DNA of 40,423 nucleotides. It comes from CAYLNG01 sp964497855. GTDB taxonomy: Bacteria > Verrucomicrobiota > Kiritimatiellia > SS1-B-03-39 > UBA6053. This document shows, piece by piece, positions 33,140-40,423 of the stretch. Where the stretch lies: assembly GCA_964497855.1 (NCBI GenBank), contig CAZCFM010000012.1, positions 1-40,423 of the forward strand. Direction: 5' to 3'. Numbering within the stretch: position 1 is the stretch's first letter; each line of letters starts with the position of its first letter. Made by a program: the position numbers and the translations under genes. The notes beneath the pieces were generated by a model. It searched no databases, was not told the origin of the DNA, and saw nothing but the letters and a program-made list of their open reading frames with translations.

Positions 33140-34126
33140 ATGAGCGATCCACAACAAACCTATTGGCTGGGCATTGACCTGGGCGGAACCAAAATCCTGG
33201 CGGAGGTTTTCGACTCCGAATGGAAGTGCGTGGGATCGGAAAAAGCAAAAACGAAAGCCGAAGAAGGTCAGGAGGCCACCCTCGCCCGGCTCCTCAAAGC
33301 CGGCCAGACGGCACTCGCCGCCGCCGGCATACCTCCCGGAAAACTCGGCGGCGTCGGCATCGGGGTTCCGGGTGTGCTCGACCCGCGCAGCGGACTGCTG
33401 ATTCAAGCCCCGAATCTCGGTTGGAAAAACCTGAACCTCGCCGACATTCTGCAAAAGGCCTACGGGGCTCCGGCCCATGTGGCCAACGATGTCGATGCCG
33501 GAACCTACGGCGAAGCGGTCCTGGGCGCGGGCAAAGGTGCGCGCTGCGTGCTCGGCGTCTTCCCCGGCACGGGCATCGGCGGCGGTCTGGTGGTGGACAA
33601 CGAAATTTTCCGCGGTTCCAACCGGAGCTGCATGGAGATCGGCCACATCCAGGCCCTGCCCAACGGACCCCGCTGCGGCTGCGGCCGCCAAGGTTGCCTC
33701 GAAGCCATCGCCGGACGTCTCGCGATTTCCGCCGCCGCGTCAGCCGCCGTCCTGCGCGGCCAGGCCCCCTGGCTGCTCGCCAACACCGGCAGCGACCCGG
33801 CCAAAATCCGCTCCGGAATGCTGGCCAAATCGATTGAAAACGGCGACACTGCGGTGCGCGAAATCGTCGAACAAGCCTGCGACGCCCTCGGTGGCGTGCT
33901 GGGCGACATGGTGAATCTGCTTGCCCCAGACATAATTGTCATTGGCGGCGGTCTGGCCGAAGCCCTGCCGGATTTTTACAGCAAACGCCTGGAAAAAGCC
34001 ATGAAACCCCGGGTGATGAAAGCGCTCGAAGACGTCTGTAAGATCCGCATCGCCAAACTCGGCGACCAGGCAACGTCCCTTGGCTCTGCCGCCTGGGCCC
34101 GGCATCAAACGGAGAAGAAAACATGA
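33140..34126 (+). CDS. ROK-family sugar kinase (glucokinase-like)
   Basis: A 328-residue kinase. GIDLGGTKILAEVFD is the N-terminal phosphate loop of ROK proteins, GIGVPGVLD follows, NDVDAGTYGEA is the catalytic asparagine/aspartate region, FPGTGIGGGLVV the second phosphate loop and CGCGRQGCLEAIAGR the ROK zinc-finger (about residue 178). It should phosphorylate glucose or another hexose at the 6-position in the cytoplasm. The zinc motif is typical of ATP-dependent ROK kinases; polyphosphate glucokinases generally lack it. The gene overlaps the Ppx/GppA gene by ATGA, placing it in a polyphosphate operon, and a promoter-like pair lies just before the start. Confidence 0.85.
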   Translation: MSDPQQTYWLGIDLGGTKILAEVFDSEWKCVGSEKAKTKAEEGQEATLARLLKAGQTALAAAGIPPGKLGGVGIGVPGVLDPRSGLLIQAPNLGWKNLNLADILQKAYGAPAHVANDVDAGTYGEAVLGAGKGARCVLGVFPGTGIGGGLVVDNEIFRGSNRSCMEIGHIQALPNGPRCGCGRQGCLEAIAGRLAISAAASAAVLRGQAPWLLANTGSDPAKIRSGMLAKSIENGDTAVREIVEQACDALGGVLGDMVNLLAPDIIVIGGGLAEALPDFYSKRLEKAMKPRVMKALEDVCKIRIAKLGDQATSLGSAAWARHQTEKKT

Positions 34127-35670
34127 GCGGCGATTCCCCCTCCGCCGCCGTGTCCACCCGCACCGTGGCGGTAATCGACATTGGCACCAGCGCCGTGCGC
34201 ATGGCTCTGGCCGACATTGCGTCGAATGGCGACGTGCGGTTTCTGGAGAAACTCAACCAGTCCGTCCGCCTCGGCCAGGACGTCTTCGCCCGCGGGCGCA
34301 TCCGCCGGTCGACCATTGAAGAGTGCGTGCGCATCCTGGAAAGTTTCCAGCAGGTCATGCGCGAGTACCGCGTGGCGGCGGAGGACATCCGCGCCGTGGC
34401 CAGCTCCGCCGTGCAGGAGGCGACCAACCGCGAAGCGCTGATCGACCGCGTGGCCATGGCCACCGGCATCGAGGTGGAGGTGATCGACGAAGCCGAGGCA
34501 ACCCGCCTCACCTACCTGAGCATGTTGCCCCTGCTGCGGGGCAGCGCCGATCAAGCGAGTCTTGTGCTGGAGGTCGGCGGCGGACGCACCGAACTGATCT
34601 CCCTACGCGGCGACAACATTGGCGAAACCCGCGCCGTGCGTCTGGGCTCCCTTCGCCTGCGCAATCTGCTCGAACAGCAGCGCACGCCTCTGGCCCAGGT
34701 CCGCGAAGTGCTCGATGTGGAAATGGAAAACCACCTGCACCAGCTCCGCGATTTCCTCAAGGGACGCGGCCGCCGCCTGATCCTGCTCGGGGGCGAGGCG
34801 CGCTTCCTGGCCAAACTCGCCAATCCCGAATGGGACCGTAGTGCGCTCCAGCCCATCCCCCTGCGTTTCTGGAAAGAGCACTGTGAAAAAATCACCGCCA
34901 TGTCGGTCGAGGCCTGCGTGGAGGAATACCACATGACCTTTGCCGAGGCGGAAACGCTCGGTCCCGCTCTGCACGCAACGCTGCGTCTCGCCGAAGCTAC
35001 CGGCGCGCGCACCCTGCACGTGAGCGGTCACTCCATGCGCGACGGACTGCTCCAGGAAATGGCCCAGAAAGAGGCCTGGACCGAAAGCTACGTCAAACAA
35101 ATGCTCGATTCCTCCCTGCAACTGGGGCGCAAATTCGCAATCGACGAACTCCACGGCGAAGAGGCCGCCGGCCTGGCCCTGCAACTCTTCGACGTGCTCG
35201 CCACCGAACACCGCCTCGGTCCCCGCCACCGCGTCCTGCTGCACATCGCCTCGCTGCTGCACGAAATCGGCACCTTCATCTCCAGCGCCAGCCATCACAA
35301 ACACTCGATGTACATTCTCGCCAACGCGCCCATTTTCGGACTGGGTCCGCGCGACAGCCGCATCGTCGCCAACATCGCCCGCTACCACCGCCGTTCGCCG
35401 CCCAAACCCACACACCCGCAGTACCAATCCCTGCGCCGATCCGACCGCATCATCGTCCAACAGCTCTCCGCCATCCTCCGCGTGGCCGACGCCCTCTCGC
35501 GCTCGCGCGGTCGCCGCATCCGCAAAATCCTCTGCGAACGCCGCGACGACACCTTCTTTATCCGCGTCCCCGACGTGGACAACCTCCATCTCGAAAACAG
35601 CGCCCTCCTCATCAAAGGACGCATGTTCGAGGAAGTTTTCGGTATGACCGTTATTTTGGTGAAAGGCTAA
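34123..35670 (+). CDS. ppx: Ppx/GppA exopolyphosphatase
   Basis: A 515-residue phosphatase. The N-terminal actin-like domain starts AVIDIGTSAVRMALAD and contains EVIDEAEATRLTYLSML and LVLEVGGGRTELISLRG, the Ppx/GppA motifs. A C-terminal HD-type region has HIASLLHEIGTFISSASHHK, then IARYHRRSPP (about residues 395-435). Length fits bacterial PPX (about 513). It removes terminal phosphate from polyphosphate or converts pppGpp to ppGpp; sequence alone does not decide, but the adjacent ppk1 favours PPX. Start ATG 34123 overlaps the kinase stop and ppk1 starts three bases after its stop. Confidence 0.85.
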   Translation: MSGDSPSAAVSTRTVAVIDIGTSAVRMALADIASNGDVRFLEKLNQSVRLGQDVFARGRIRRSTIEECVRILESFQQVMREYRVAAEDIRAVASSAVQEATNREALIDRVAMATGIEVEVIDEAEATRLTYLSMLPLLRGSADQASLVLEVGGGRTELISLRGDNIGETRAVRLGSLRLRNLLEQQRTPLAQVREVLDVEMENHLHQLRDFLKGRGRRLILLGGEARFLAKLANPEWDRSALQPIPLRFWKEHCEKITAMSVEACVEEYHMTFAEAETLGPALHATLRLAEATGARTLHVSGHSMRDGLLQEMAQKEAWTESYVKQMLDSSLQLGRKFAIDELHGEEAAGLALQLFDVLATEHRLGPRHRVLLHIASLLHEIGTFISSASHHKHSMYILANAPIFGLGPRDSRIVANIARYHRRSPPKPTHPQYQSLRRSDRIIVQQLSAILRVADALSRSRGRRIRKILCERRDDTFFIRVPDVDNLHLENSALLIKGRMFEEVFGMTVILVKG

Positions 35671-35673
35671 CCC

Positions 35674-37794
35674 ATGTCCAAAACCGCCCCCCGCTTTATC
35701 AACCGCGAAAGCTCCTGGCTTGATTTCAACGCCCGCGTCCTCGAAGAGGCCCGCGACCCCGGCAACCCCCTGCTGGAACGCCTGAAGTTCCTCGCCATCA
35801 CCAGCAGCAACCTCGACGAATTTCAAATGGTGCGCGTGGGATCGTTGCACCTGCTCAACAAACAACGCGCGGCCAAGCCCGACCTCACCGGCCTCCGCCC
35901 CGCCGAACAACTGCGCAACGCCGTCGAGAAAGCCGGTGCCCTCGTGCGCGAGCAATACGACTGCTACAACCGCGAGATCGAGCCCGAACTGCGCGCCGCC
36001 GGCATCACCCGCGTCACCCCCGCCACCGCCAACGCCGAACAGCGCGCCCAGATCGCCCGGCTCTTCCACGCGGAACTGGCCCCCGCCCTCACTCCCGCCG
36101 CCATTCAACCCGGCGGACCCGCCCCGCACTACGCCAACCTCAAACTGCACCTGCTCATCCGCCTTAAGGACGCGGTCGACGCCGAGGGCAAGCCCAGTCC
36201 CCGCGCCGCCGTTCTGCCCATCATCGGCAACGTCGACAGATTCATCGCCCTGCGCGCCGAGGAGGGCTACGGCTACATGCTTGTGGAGGATGCGCTGATG
36301 ATGCACATCCAGGACTATTTCCCCGCCGACGAGGTCCTCGAGGCTGTCCCCTTCCGCATCACCCGCAACGCCGACATGGCCGTGTCCGAAGACGGCGCCC
36401 TCGACCTCGTTTCCCGCATGAGCGAAATCCTGCGCGCCCGCAAGGCCAGCAACTGCGTGCGCATCGAAGTCGCAGACAGCGCCACCCGCGTGGCCGAACG
36501 CCTCCTGCGCAAGCTGTTTCACGCCACCGAAACGGATGTGCAGCGCATCCCTGGGCCCCTCAATTTCGCCGACTTCTTCACCCTCGCCGCCCTTCCCGGC
36601 TACGACCATCTCCGTCAGGACGACTGGAAACCTCTCGCGGCTCCTGGCCTCGACCTCACCAAACCCCTCTTCGAGCAGATCGCCGCCCAGCCGCGCCTCC
36701 TGCACCATCCCTACCAGTCCTTCGATCCCGTCATCACTCTCATCGAACAGGCCGCAGAAGATCCGCAGGTCATCGCGATCAAGCAGATTCTCTACCGCAC
36801 CAGCCGCAACAGCCCCATCGTCGCCGCCCTCATGCGCGCAGCCTCGCGCGGAAAAAGCGTCACCGTCATCGTGGAACTCAAGGCCCGTTTCGACGAAGCC
36901 CGCAACATCGAATGGGCCCGCGCAATGGAAGAAGCCGGCGTGCAGGTGATCTACGGTGTCAAGGGCTACAAAACCCACGCCAAGCTGCTCATCATCGTCC
37001 GCCGCGAACCCGGCGGCATACGGCGCTACATGCACTTCGGCACGGGCAACTACAACGAGGGCACCGCCCGTTTGTACACCGATGTCAGTTATGTAACCTG
37101 TGACCCCGACCTCGGCGCCGACGCCTCCCTGTTTTTCAACACCATCACCGGCTTCAGCCAGCCCCAGACCTTCCGCCGCATCGCCGCCGCGCCCCTTACC
37201 CTCCGCGACACCCTCCTGCAAAACATCGAGGGCGAGACCGAACGCGCCAAACAGGGCGAACGCGGCATCATCCGCGCCAAATTCAACTCCCTCGCCGACC
37301 CCGTTCTCATCAAGGCCCTCTACAAAGCCTCCCAGGCCGGCGTCGACGTCGAACTGCTCGTGCGCGGCATCTGCTGTCTGCATCCCGGACTCCCCGGACT
37401 CAGCGAGAACATCCGCGTCGTCAGCATCATCGACCGCTTCCTCGAACACGCCCGCATCTTCTGGTTCCGCCACGGCGGCGATCCCCGCGTCTATATTTCC
37501 AGCGCCGACTGGATGCCGCGCAACCTCGACAAACGCGTCGAACTCATGACCCCGGTCGACGACCCGCAACTGCGCGAAACCCTGGAAACCATTCTCCACA
37601 CCGGCCTCAACGACAACGTCAAGGGCCGCGAACTTCTCGCCGACGGCCAGTACCACCGCCGCAAACCCGCCGTGGGCGAACCCCCGTTCCGCAGCCAGGA
37701 GGAACTCTACCGTCACGCGGAAGCCGTGGCCCGCGGCGCAGCACGCTCCAAACGAACCACCTTCGAAACCCACCGCGCCCGCAAACGCACCTGA
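35674..37794 (+). CDS. ppk1: Polyphosphate kinase 1
   Basis: A 706-residue PPK1, which builds polyphosphate from ATP at the inner membrane face. The N-terminal region begins FINRESSWLDFNARVLEEA (family hallmark). Catalytic region: YKTHAKLLIIVRREPGG, with the histidine near residue 434, and DRFLEHARIFWF with the histidine near 590, positions matching E. coli H435 and H592. HFGTGNYNEGTARLYTD and SADWMPRNLDKR are further conserved stretches. It follows the Ppx gene by three bases and precedes an esterase by ten. So this operon carries both polyphosphate synthesis and breakdown. Confidence 0.96.
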   Translation: MSKTAPRFINRESSWLDFNARVLEEARDPGNPLLERLKFLAITSSNLDEFQMVRVGSLHLLNKQRAAKPDLTGLRPAEQLRNAVEKAGALVREQYDCYNREIEPELRAAGITRVTPATANAEQRAQIARLFHAELAPALTPAAIQPGGPAPHYANLKLHLLIRLKDAVDAEGKPSPRAAVLPIIGNVDRFIALRAEEGYGYMLVEDALMMHIQDYFPADEVLEAVPFRITRNADMAVSEDGALDLVSRMSEILRARKASNCVRIEVADSATRVAERLLRKLFHATETDVQRIPGPLNFADFFTLAALPGYDHLRQDDWKPLAAPGLDLTKPLFEQIAAQPRLLHHPYQSFDPVITLIEQAAEDPQVIAIKQILYRTSRNSPIVAALMRAASRGKSVTVIVELKARFDEARNIEWARAMEEAGVQVIYGVKGYKTHAKLLIIVRREPGGIRRYMHFGTGNYNEGTARLYTDVSYVTCDPDLGADASLFFNTITGFSQPQTFRRIAAAPLTLRDTLLQNIEGETERAKQGERGIIRAKFNSLADPVLIKALYKASQAGVDVELLVRGICCLHPGLPGLSENIRVVSIIDRFLEHARIFWFRHGGDPRVYISSADWMPRNLDKRVELMTPVDDPQLRETLETILHTGLNDNVKGRELLADGQYHRRKPAVGEPPFRSQEELYRHAEAVARGAARSKRTTFETHRARKRT

Positions 37795-37804
37795 AAGAAA
37801 CACC

Positions 37805-38602
37805 ATGGCCCTCTTCCACTCGCACTTTTTCTCCGAAGCCCTCGGCATGCAAGTCTCCGCCGAAGTCGTGATTCCGCAAGCCGCCTCCAGCCTCCAAATC
37901 GGCGTCGGCAGCGCCACCGCCCGCAAAACCTGGCCCTGCCTCTGGCTCCTGCACGGATTGTCCGACGACCACACAATCTGGCTGCGCCGGACCTCCATCG
38001 AACGTTACGCCAGCGAGCGGGGCATCGCCGTGGTCATGCCCAACTGCGAACGCGGCTTCTATACCGACATGGCCTACGGCCAAGCCTGGTGGACCTATCT
38101 CAGCGAGGAACTGCCCGCCCTGATGCGCGGCTTCTTCCCGCTGTCCGAACGCCGCGAGGACAACGCCGTCGCCGGCCTCTCCATGGGTGGCTACGGCGCG
38201 GCCAAGTGGCTGCTGCGCAAACCGGAGGCCTTTATCGGCGGCGTGTCGCTCTCCGGCGTGATGGACATTGTCGAAGAGCTGCGCATGGCACAAACCAACC
38301 CGCGGGGAGAACTGCTTCATGAAACCTTGGGTCTGGTTTTCGGCGACCGGAATGTCGCCGGCAGTCCCGACGATCTTTTCGCCCTCGTCGCCCAACACGG
38401 CGCCAAGGGCCCGCCCCTGCTGCAAATCTGCGGCACCGAGGATTTCCTGTACGCCGACAACCTCCGTTTCCGCGACCACGTCCTCGCCCACCACTATCCC
38501 CTCACCTACCGCGAACTCCCCGGCGCCCACACCTGGGGCTTCTGGGACCAGGAAATCCAAACCGGCCTCACCTGGCTGAAGTCGCTGGGGTTTGGGGGGT
38601 GA
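37805..38602 (+). CDS. Esterase of the S-formylglutathione hydrolase / esterase D type
   Basis: A 265-residue alpha/beta hydrolase. LWLLHGLSDDHTIWLRR is the oxyanion loop, GLSMGGYGAAKWLL carries the nucleophile serine (about residue 122), and the acid and histidine fall in the segment QICGTEDFLYADNLRF and PGAHTWGFWD. This is the FrmB/EstA shape. No signal peptide is seen. Its function beside ppk1 is unclear; it may simply be the last gene of the operon, ten bases after the ppk1 stop. The start has only a weak upstream GAAAGAA. Confidence 0.85.
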   Translation: MALFHSHFFSEALGMQVSAEVVIPQAASSLQIGVGSATARKTWPCLWLLHGLSDDHTIWLRRTSIERYASERGIAVVMPNCERGFYTDMAYGQAWWTYLSEELPALMRGFFPLSERREDNAVAGLSMGGYGAAKWLLRKPEAFIGGVSLSGVMDIVEELRMAQTNPRGELLHETLGLVFGDRNVAGSPDDLFALVAQHGAKGPPLLQICGTEDFLYADNLRFRDHVLAHHYPLTYRELPGAHTWGFWDQEIQTGLTWLKSLGFGG

Positions 38603-38650
38603 GGGGTTGAAGGTTGAAAAGTTGAAAGGTTAGAAGGTTGGAAGGTTTAA

Positions 38651-38757
38651 AGGTTGCCGGAGGCCGCGTTTTGAGCGAAGCGAAATCACGCGGGAAGGTT
38701 GCCGAAGGCCGCGTTTTGAGCGAAGCGAAATCACGCGGGAAGGTCGCCGGAGGTGGC
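38651..38757. repeat. 45-bp tandem repeat
   Basis: Unit AGGTTGCCGGAGGCCGCG... occurs at 38651-38695 and 38696-38740 with one mismatch, and a partial third copy follows at 38741-38757. CCGCGT and ACGCGG ends can pair inside each unit. Confidence 0.9.
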
Positions 38758-38867
38758 GTGCCTCCCCACCGTCGTGGCCCGAGGGGAGCCATGGCCGCCG
38801 CGGTCGGGCTTGCCCCGCGCCGCGCGGAAGTTTTCCGCCCACGGAAAGTCCCCCACCCTTGTTCCAC

Positions 38868-38986
38868 GAGCCCCCACAGCTTGCTGTGGGGTGAAGGGTC
38901 TTCCATCCAAGCGGAGCCTCCCACATCGAGGGTCTCCCGCCGTCCGCACGAAAGACCCTTCACCCCGCAGCGAGCTGCGGGGGCTC
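38868..38986. repeat. 119-bp element with 35-bp inverted repeats
   Basis: Arm 38868-38902 (GAGCCCCCACAGCTTGCTGT...) is matched by the inverse of 38952-38986 (CCGCAGCTCGCTGCGG) with four mismatches over 35 bases. Each arm also contains its own small palindrome, so a hairpin with two side stems is possible. TTTT follows directly (38987-38990), which would make a strong terminator after the ppk operon, or a MITE-like insertion. Confidence 0.8.
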
Positions 38987-39169
38987 TTTTCCACAAAACA
39001 AAACCCTTGCCGTTGCCGGAAAACCTGCGCCGGGCGTGGGACAAGCCCAGCCCTTTGCCAAGTCCCAACGTTTTCGCTGCCATCGCAGCCCCACAACACC
39101 TGCCAGACCACGTGATAGAACAAGCATCTGCACCTGCGATCAACTCCGCCCATTGAAGCCTATATGCTG

Positions 39170-39634
39170 TCACTTTCCCAGGGATTCCCTGATCTCACAG
39201 TCATCAGGACTGCCTCCAACGGGTTGGCGGAACAGGAGCATGGCTCCTGTTTTGGCGATGGAATCGTATTCGGTCAAACACGCATACAGTCGGCGGTATA
39301 GGCGGGCCGTCTCCTCAAACTGAAACGTCTTGCGCCCGGCCATCCGTTTGAGCCAATGCGAAAGTCCTGGACCCGCCACCGAGAAATGAAGGCTTCCCCA
39401 TTCCGTTTCAATTTTTTCAAAGAGCCCGCTGGGGATGGAGAGGTCTTCAAACACATCCCCTCCCGTCCACGCATCGAAATACTCCATATACGTCAATTGT
39501 TCAGGCTGCCCGACACCCCCCTTCCACTGCTCCCGCAGGGCGGCGAGATCGTTGTTCGGACACGACCGCAGTTCCTCCGCAAGGGTTTCCCCCCTGCCAC
39601 CCAAGACTCGCAGTATGGTGAGGTATTGCTTCAT
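39170..39634 (-). CDS. Hypothetical protein
   Basis: A 154-residue protein with no domain I recognise. It reads MKQYLTILRVLGGRGETLAE at the start, then a W-rich acidic middle (YMEYFDAWTGGDVFEDLS) and RMAGRKTFQFEETARLYRRL, so a soluble protein with mixed helices is likely. ATG 39634 is chosen; a GTG at 39664 would add ten residues. Neither has a good ribosome-binding site. It lies 60 bases after the membrane-protein gene on the same strand, so the two may be one transcript. Real coding is suggested by balanced amino acid use, unlike the neighbouring repeat frames. Confidence 0.55.
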   Translation of the reverse strand: MKQYLTILRVLGGRGETLAEELRSCPNNDLAALREQWKGGVGQPEQLTYMEYFDAWTGGDVFEDLSIPSGLFEKIETEWGSLHFSVAGPGLSHWLKRMAGRKTFQFEETARLYRRLYACLTEYDSIAKTGAMLLFRQPVGGSPDDCEIRESLGK

Positions 39635-39694
39635 GTTACCAGAGAAAAAAACGTCCACCCACACCGACTTGTTCAGGGGCGGGGATGTTTGGCA

Positions 39695-39997
39695 TCAGTT
39701 TTGCATGAAGCCATAGGCGACCCATGTGACTAAAGCTAATCCCACCATAGCCCCAACTGCAATCGGAATTCGCAAAATTTTTCGACCAAGGCCAAACCAG
39801 CTGAAAGGAATGAGAGCAATGCTTATCGGCAGAAAGATAATACTTAAAAACATGTTTGATCCATCTTTCGGACCTGGTCCTCGAAAAAACAGTGCATCTG
39901 CCAACAGAATAAGCGCTACAAGAGTAAAGACTCCAAAGAGCAAGCTAGCCAAGGCACGCACCACAGAAAGAATCGAATTTTTCGCGTCAAATTTCAT
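39695..39997 (-). CDS. Small membrane protein
   Basis: A 100-residue hydrophobic protein with three predicted membrane spans: about 12-38 (SVVRALASLLFGVFTLVALI), 49-71 (MFLSIIFLPISIALIPFSWF) and 78-97 (IPIAVGAMVGLALVTWVAYG). A basic N-terminus (MKFDAKN) and a charged loop RGPGPKDGSN between the first two spans are seen. No family could be named. The gene sits in a noticeably AT-rich stretch. ATG 39997 has no obvious Shine-Dalgarno. Confidence 0.6.
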   Translation of the reverse strand: MKFDAKNSILSVVRALASLLFGVFTLVALILLADALFFRGPGPKDGSNMFLSIIFLPISIALIPFSWFGLGRKILRIPIAVGAMVGLALVTWVAYGFMQN

Positions 39998-40423
39998 TTT
40001 TTTGATTTACCAACGGTTAAGGTGTTAGACGCGAAGCGTTCTCACCAACCTCTGATTGTATTTGTAAATGTATATGTCATTTGGACAATACATCTATAAA
40101 TTTTCCCATACAAGTGCTTCAACAGATCCATTGATCCACCCGATACAGTGAATCAACCTTTAAGAATGTTTTAAAATCAATCCTATCGGCTTTTTAGCTT
40201 ATTCGTTGTTCCACCTCAAACATTTTCTCGATAAAACGCATTTGAATTTTTGGTTCTGGTTGTTTCCGGCGAACATCCCGATGTGGGGCTGGTCGGGGTT
40301 TTTGGGGGCGCATGAATCGGGCGAAAGTCGGCTGGGCGGCGGCGGCGCGGGTTTCGGGGGGTGGGGACGCCGGAAAACAATCAGCCCCTCATCAACGTCA
40401 ACCGAATCCATCCTTTTTCCACT
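39998..40423. other. Gene-poor end of window
   Basis: Bases 39998-40260 are AT-rich with no gene seen. From about 40260 the sequence becomes very GC-rich, and a plus-strand frame from GTG 40358 (M-G-T-P-E-N-N-Q-P-L-I-N) stays open to the edge, so a gene may start here and continue outside. A 70-residue minus-strand frame (40199-40411) is not convincing. Confidence 0.3.

Larger units (their letters stand above)
38603..39169. other. Gene-poor repeat-rich stretch
   Basis: No convincing gene: the open frames here are made of repeats. It holds AGGTTGAAA-type short repeats (about 38602-38650), a 45-bp tandem repeat (38651-38757) and a 35-bp inverted repeat (38868-38986). Bases 38990-39169 show nothing else recognisable. 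Confidence 0.6.

Noticed and set aside
33140..34126. Naming the ROK kinase a polyphosphate glucokinase
   Set aside because: The CGCGRQGCLE zinc motif is typical of ATP-dependent ROK kinases and operon position alone is not enough.
34603..37998. Minus-strand open frame of over 1100 codons opposite ppx and ppk1
   Set aside because: Shadow of two confidently identified genes; no motif, and composition mirrors their codon bias.
38638..39156. Plus-strand open frame of 172 codons after the esterase gene
   Set aside because: Its first third is a translated 45-bp tandem repeat and the rest crosses the inverted repeat; no natural protein composition.
40199..40411. 70-codon minus-strand frame at the right edge
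   Set aside because: Proline-rich translation across a sharp GC change, no motif and no good start context.

Overview
The window is a high-GC bacterial chromosome segment, most likely from a member of the Verrucomicrobiota; an Opitutae-like lineage is plausible but not proven. The pointers are a DUF1800 plus Tat-exported DUF1501 pair, secreted PA14 / thrombospondin type 3-repeat proteins, a DciA-type DUF721 protein, short GC-rich intergenic repeats and very proline-, alanine- and arginine-rich shadow frames. No rRNA, CRISPR array, insertion sequence or phage structural gene was seen.

Layout. 1-4843: a decayed ribD 3' fragment, then two overlapping genes for secreted proteins (PA14/TSP3 and a YD-like protein). 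4984-7904: tRNA-Ser(GCU), then trkA-trkH for potassium uptake. 7991-13426: secreted DUF1800 protein, DUF1501 protein and a small membrane-anchored protein with a pseudopilin-like tail, followed by a repeat cluster. 13614-17152: alaS and a cupin lipoprotein on the minus strand, divergent from clpS. 17263-27461: a defence-type operon on the plus strand: PLD-SNF2 helicase, a truncated and an intact ORF6N gene, a large Eco57I-class adenine methyltransferase, a dual-OB protein, two DUF488 proteins and a DprA/SLOG-like protein. 27479-30540: an O-methyltransferase / glutaredoxin / esterase operon divergent from an OxyR that keeps both redox cysteines. 30548-33019: DUF721, an M20 peptidase and a TauE/SafE transporter. 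33140-38602: ROK kinase, Ppx/GppA phosphatase, polyphosphate kinase and an esterase. 38603-40423: repeats, two small minus-strand hypothetical genes and a gene-poor end.

The most interesting part is 17263-27461. Six of its genes are joined by ATGA stop/start overlaps or gaps of 3-4 bases, so they are probably expressed as one unit. It has the kinds of modules found in DISARM and BREX (SNF2 helicase, PLD domain, type IIG-like methylase) but none of the DrmA, DrmB, PglZ or BrxC-type core genes, and it adds ORF6N, dual-OB, DUF488 and DprA-like proteins. Inside it there is a 278-bp-period duplication that fused the helicase tail to a truncated ORF6N gene, near-perfect DNA palindromes read in two different frames in the two ORF6N copies, and a methyltransferase whose presumed target-recognition region has clearly lower GC than the rest of the gene.

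A second recurring theme is promoter layout. clpS, oxyR, the ROK kinase gene and the M20 peptidase gene each have a -35/-10-like pair whose -10 ends 7-8 bases before an ATG that lacks a Shine-Dalgarno sequence, which suggests leaderless mRNAs. All functional statements come from reading the sequence and from remembered family features; no database search was run.
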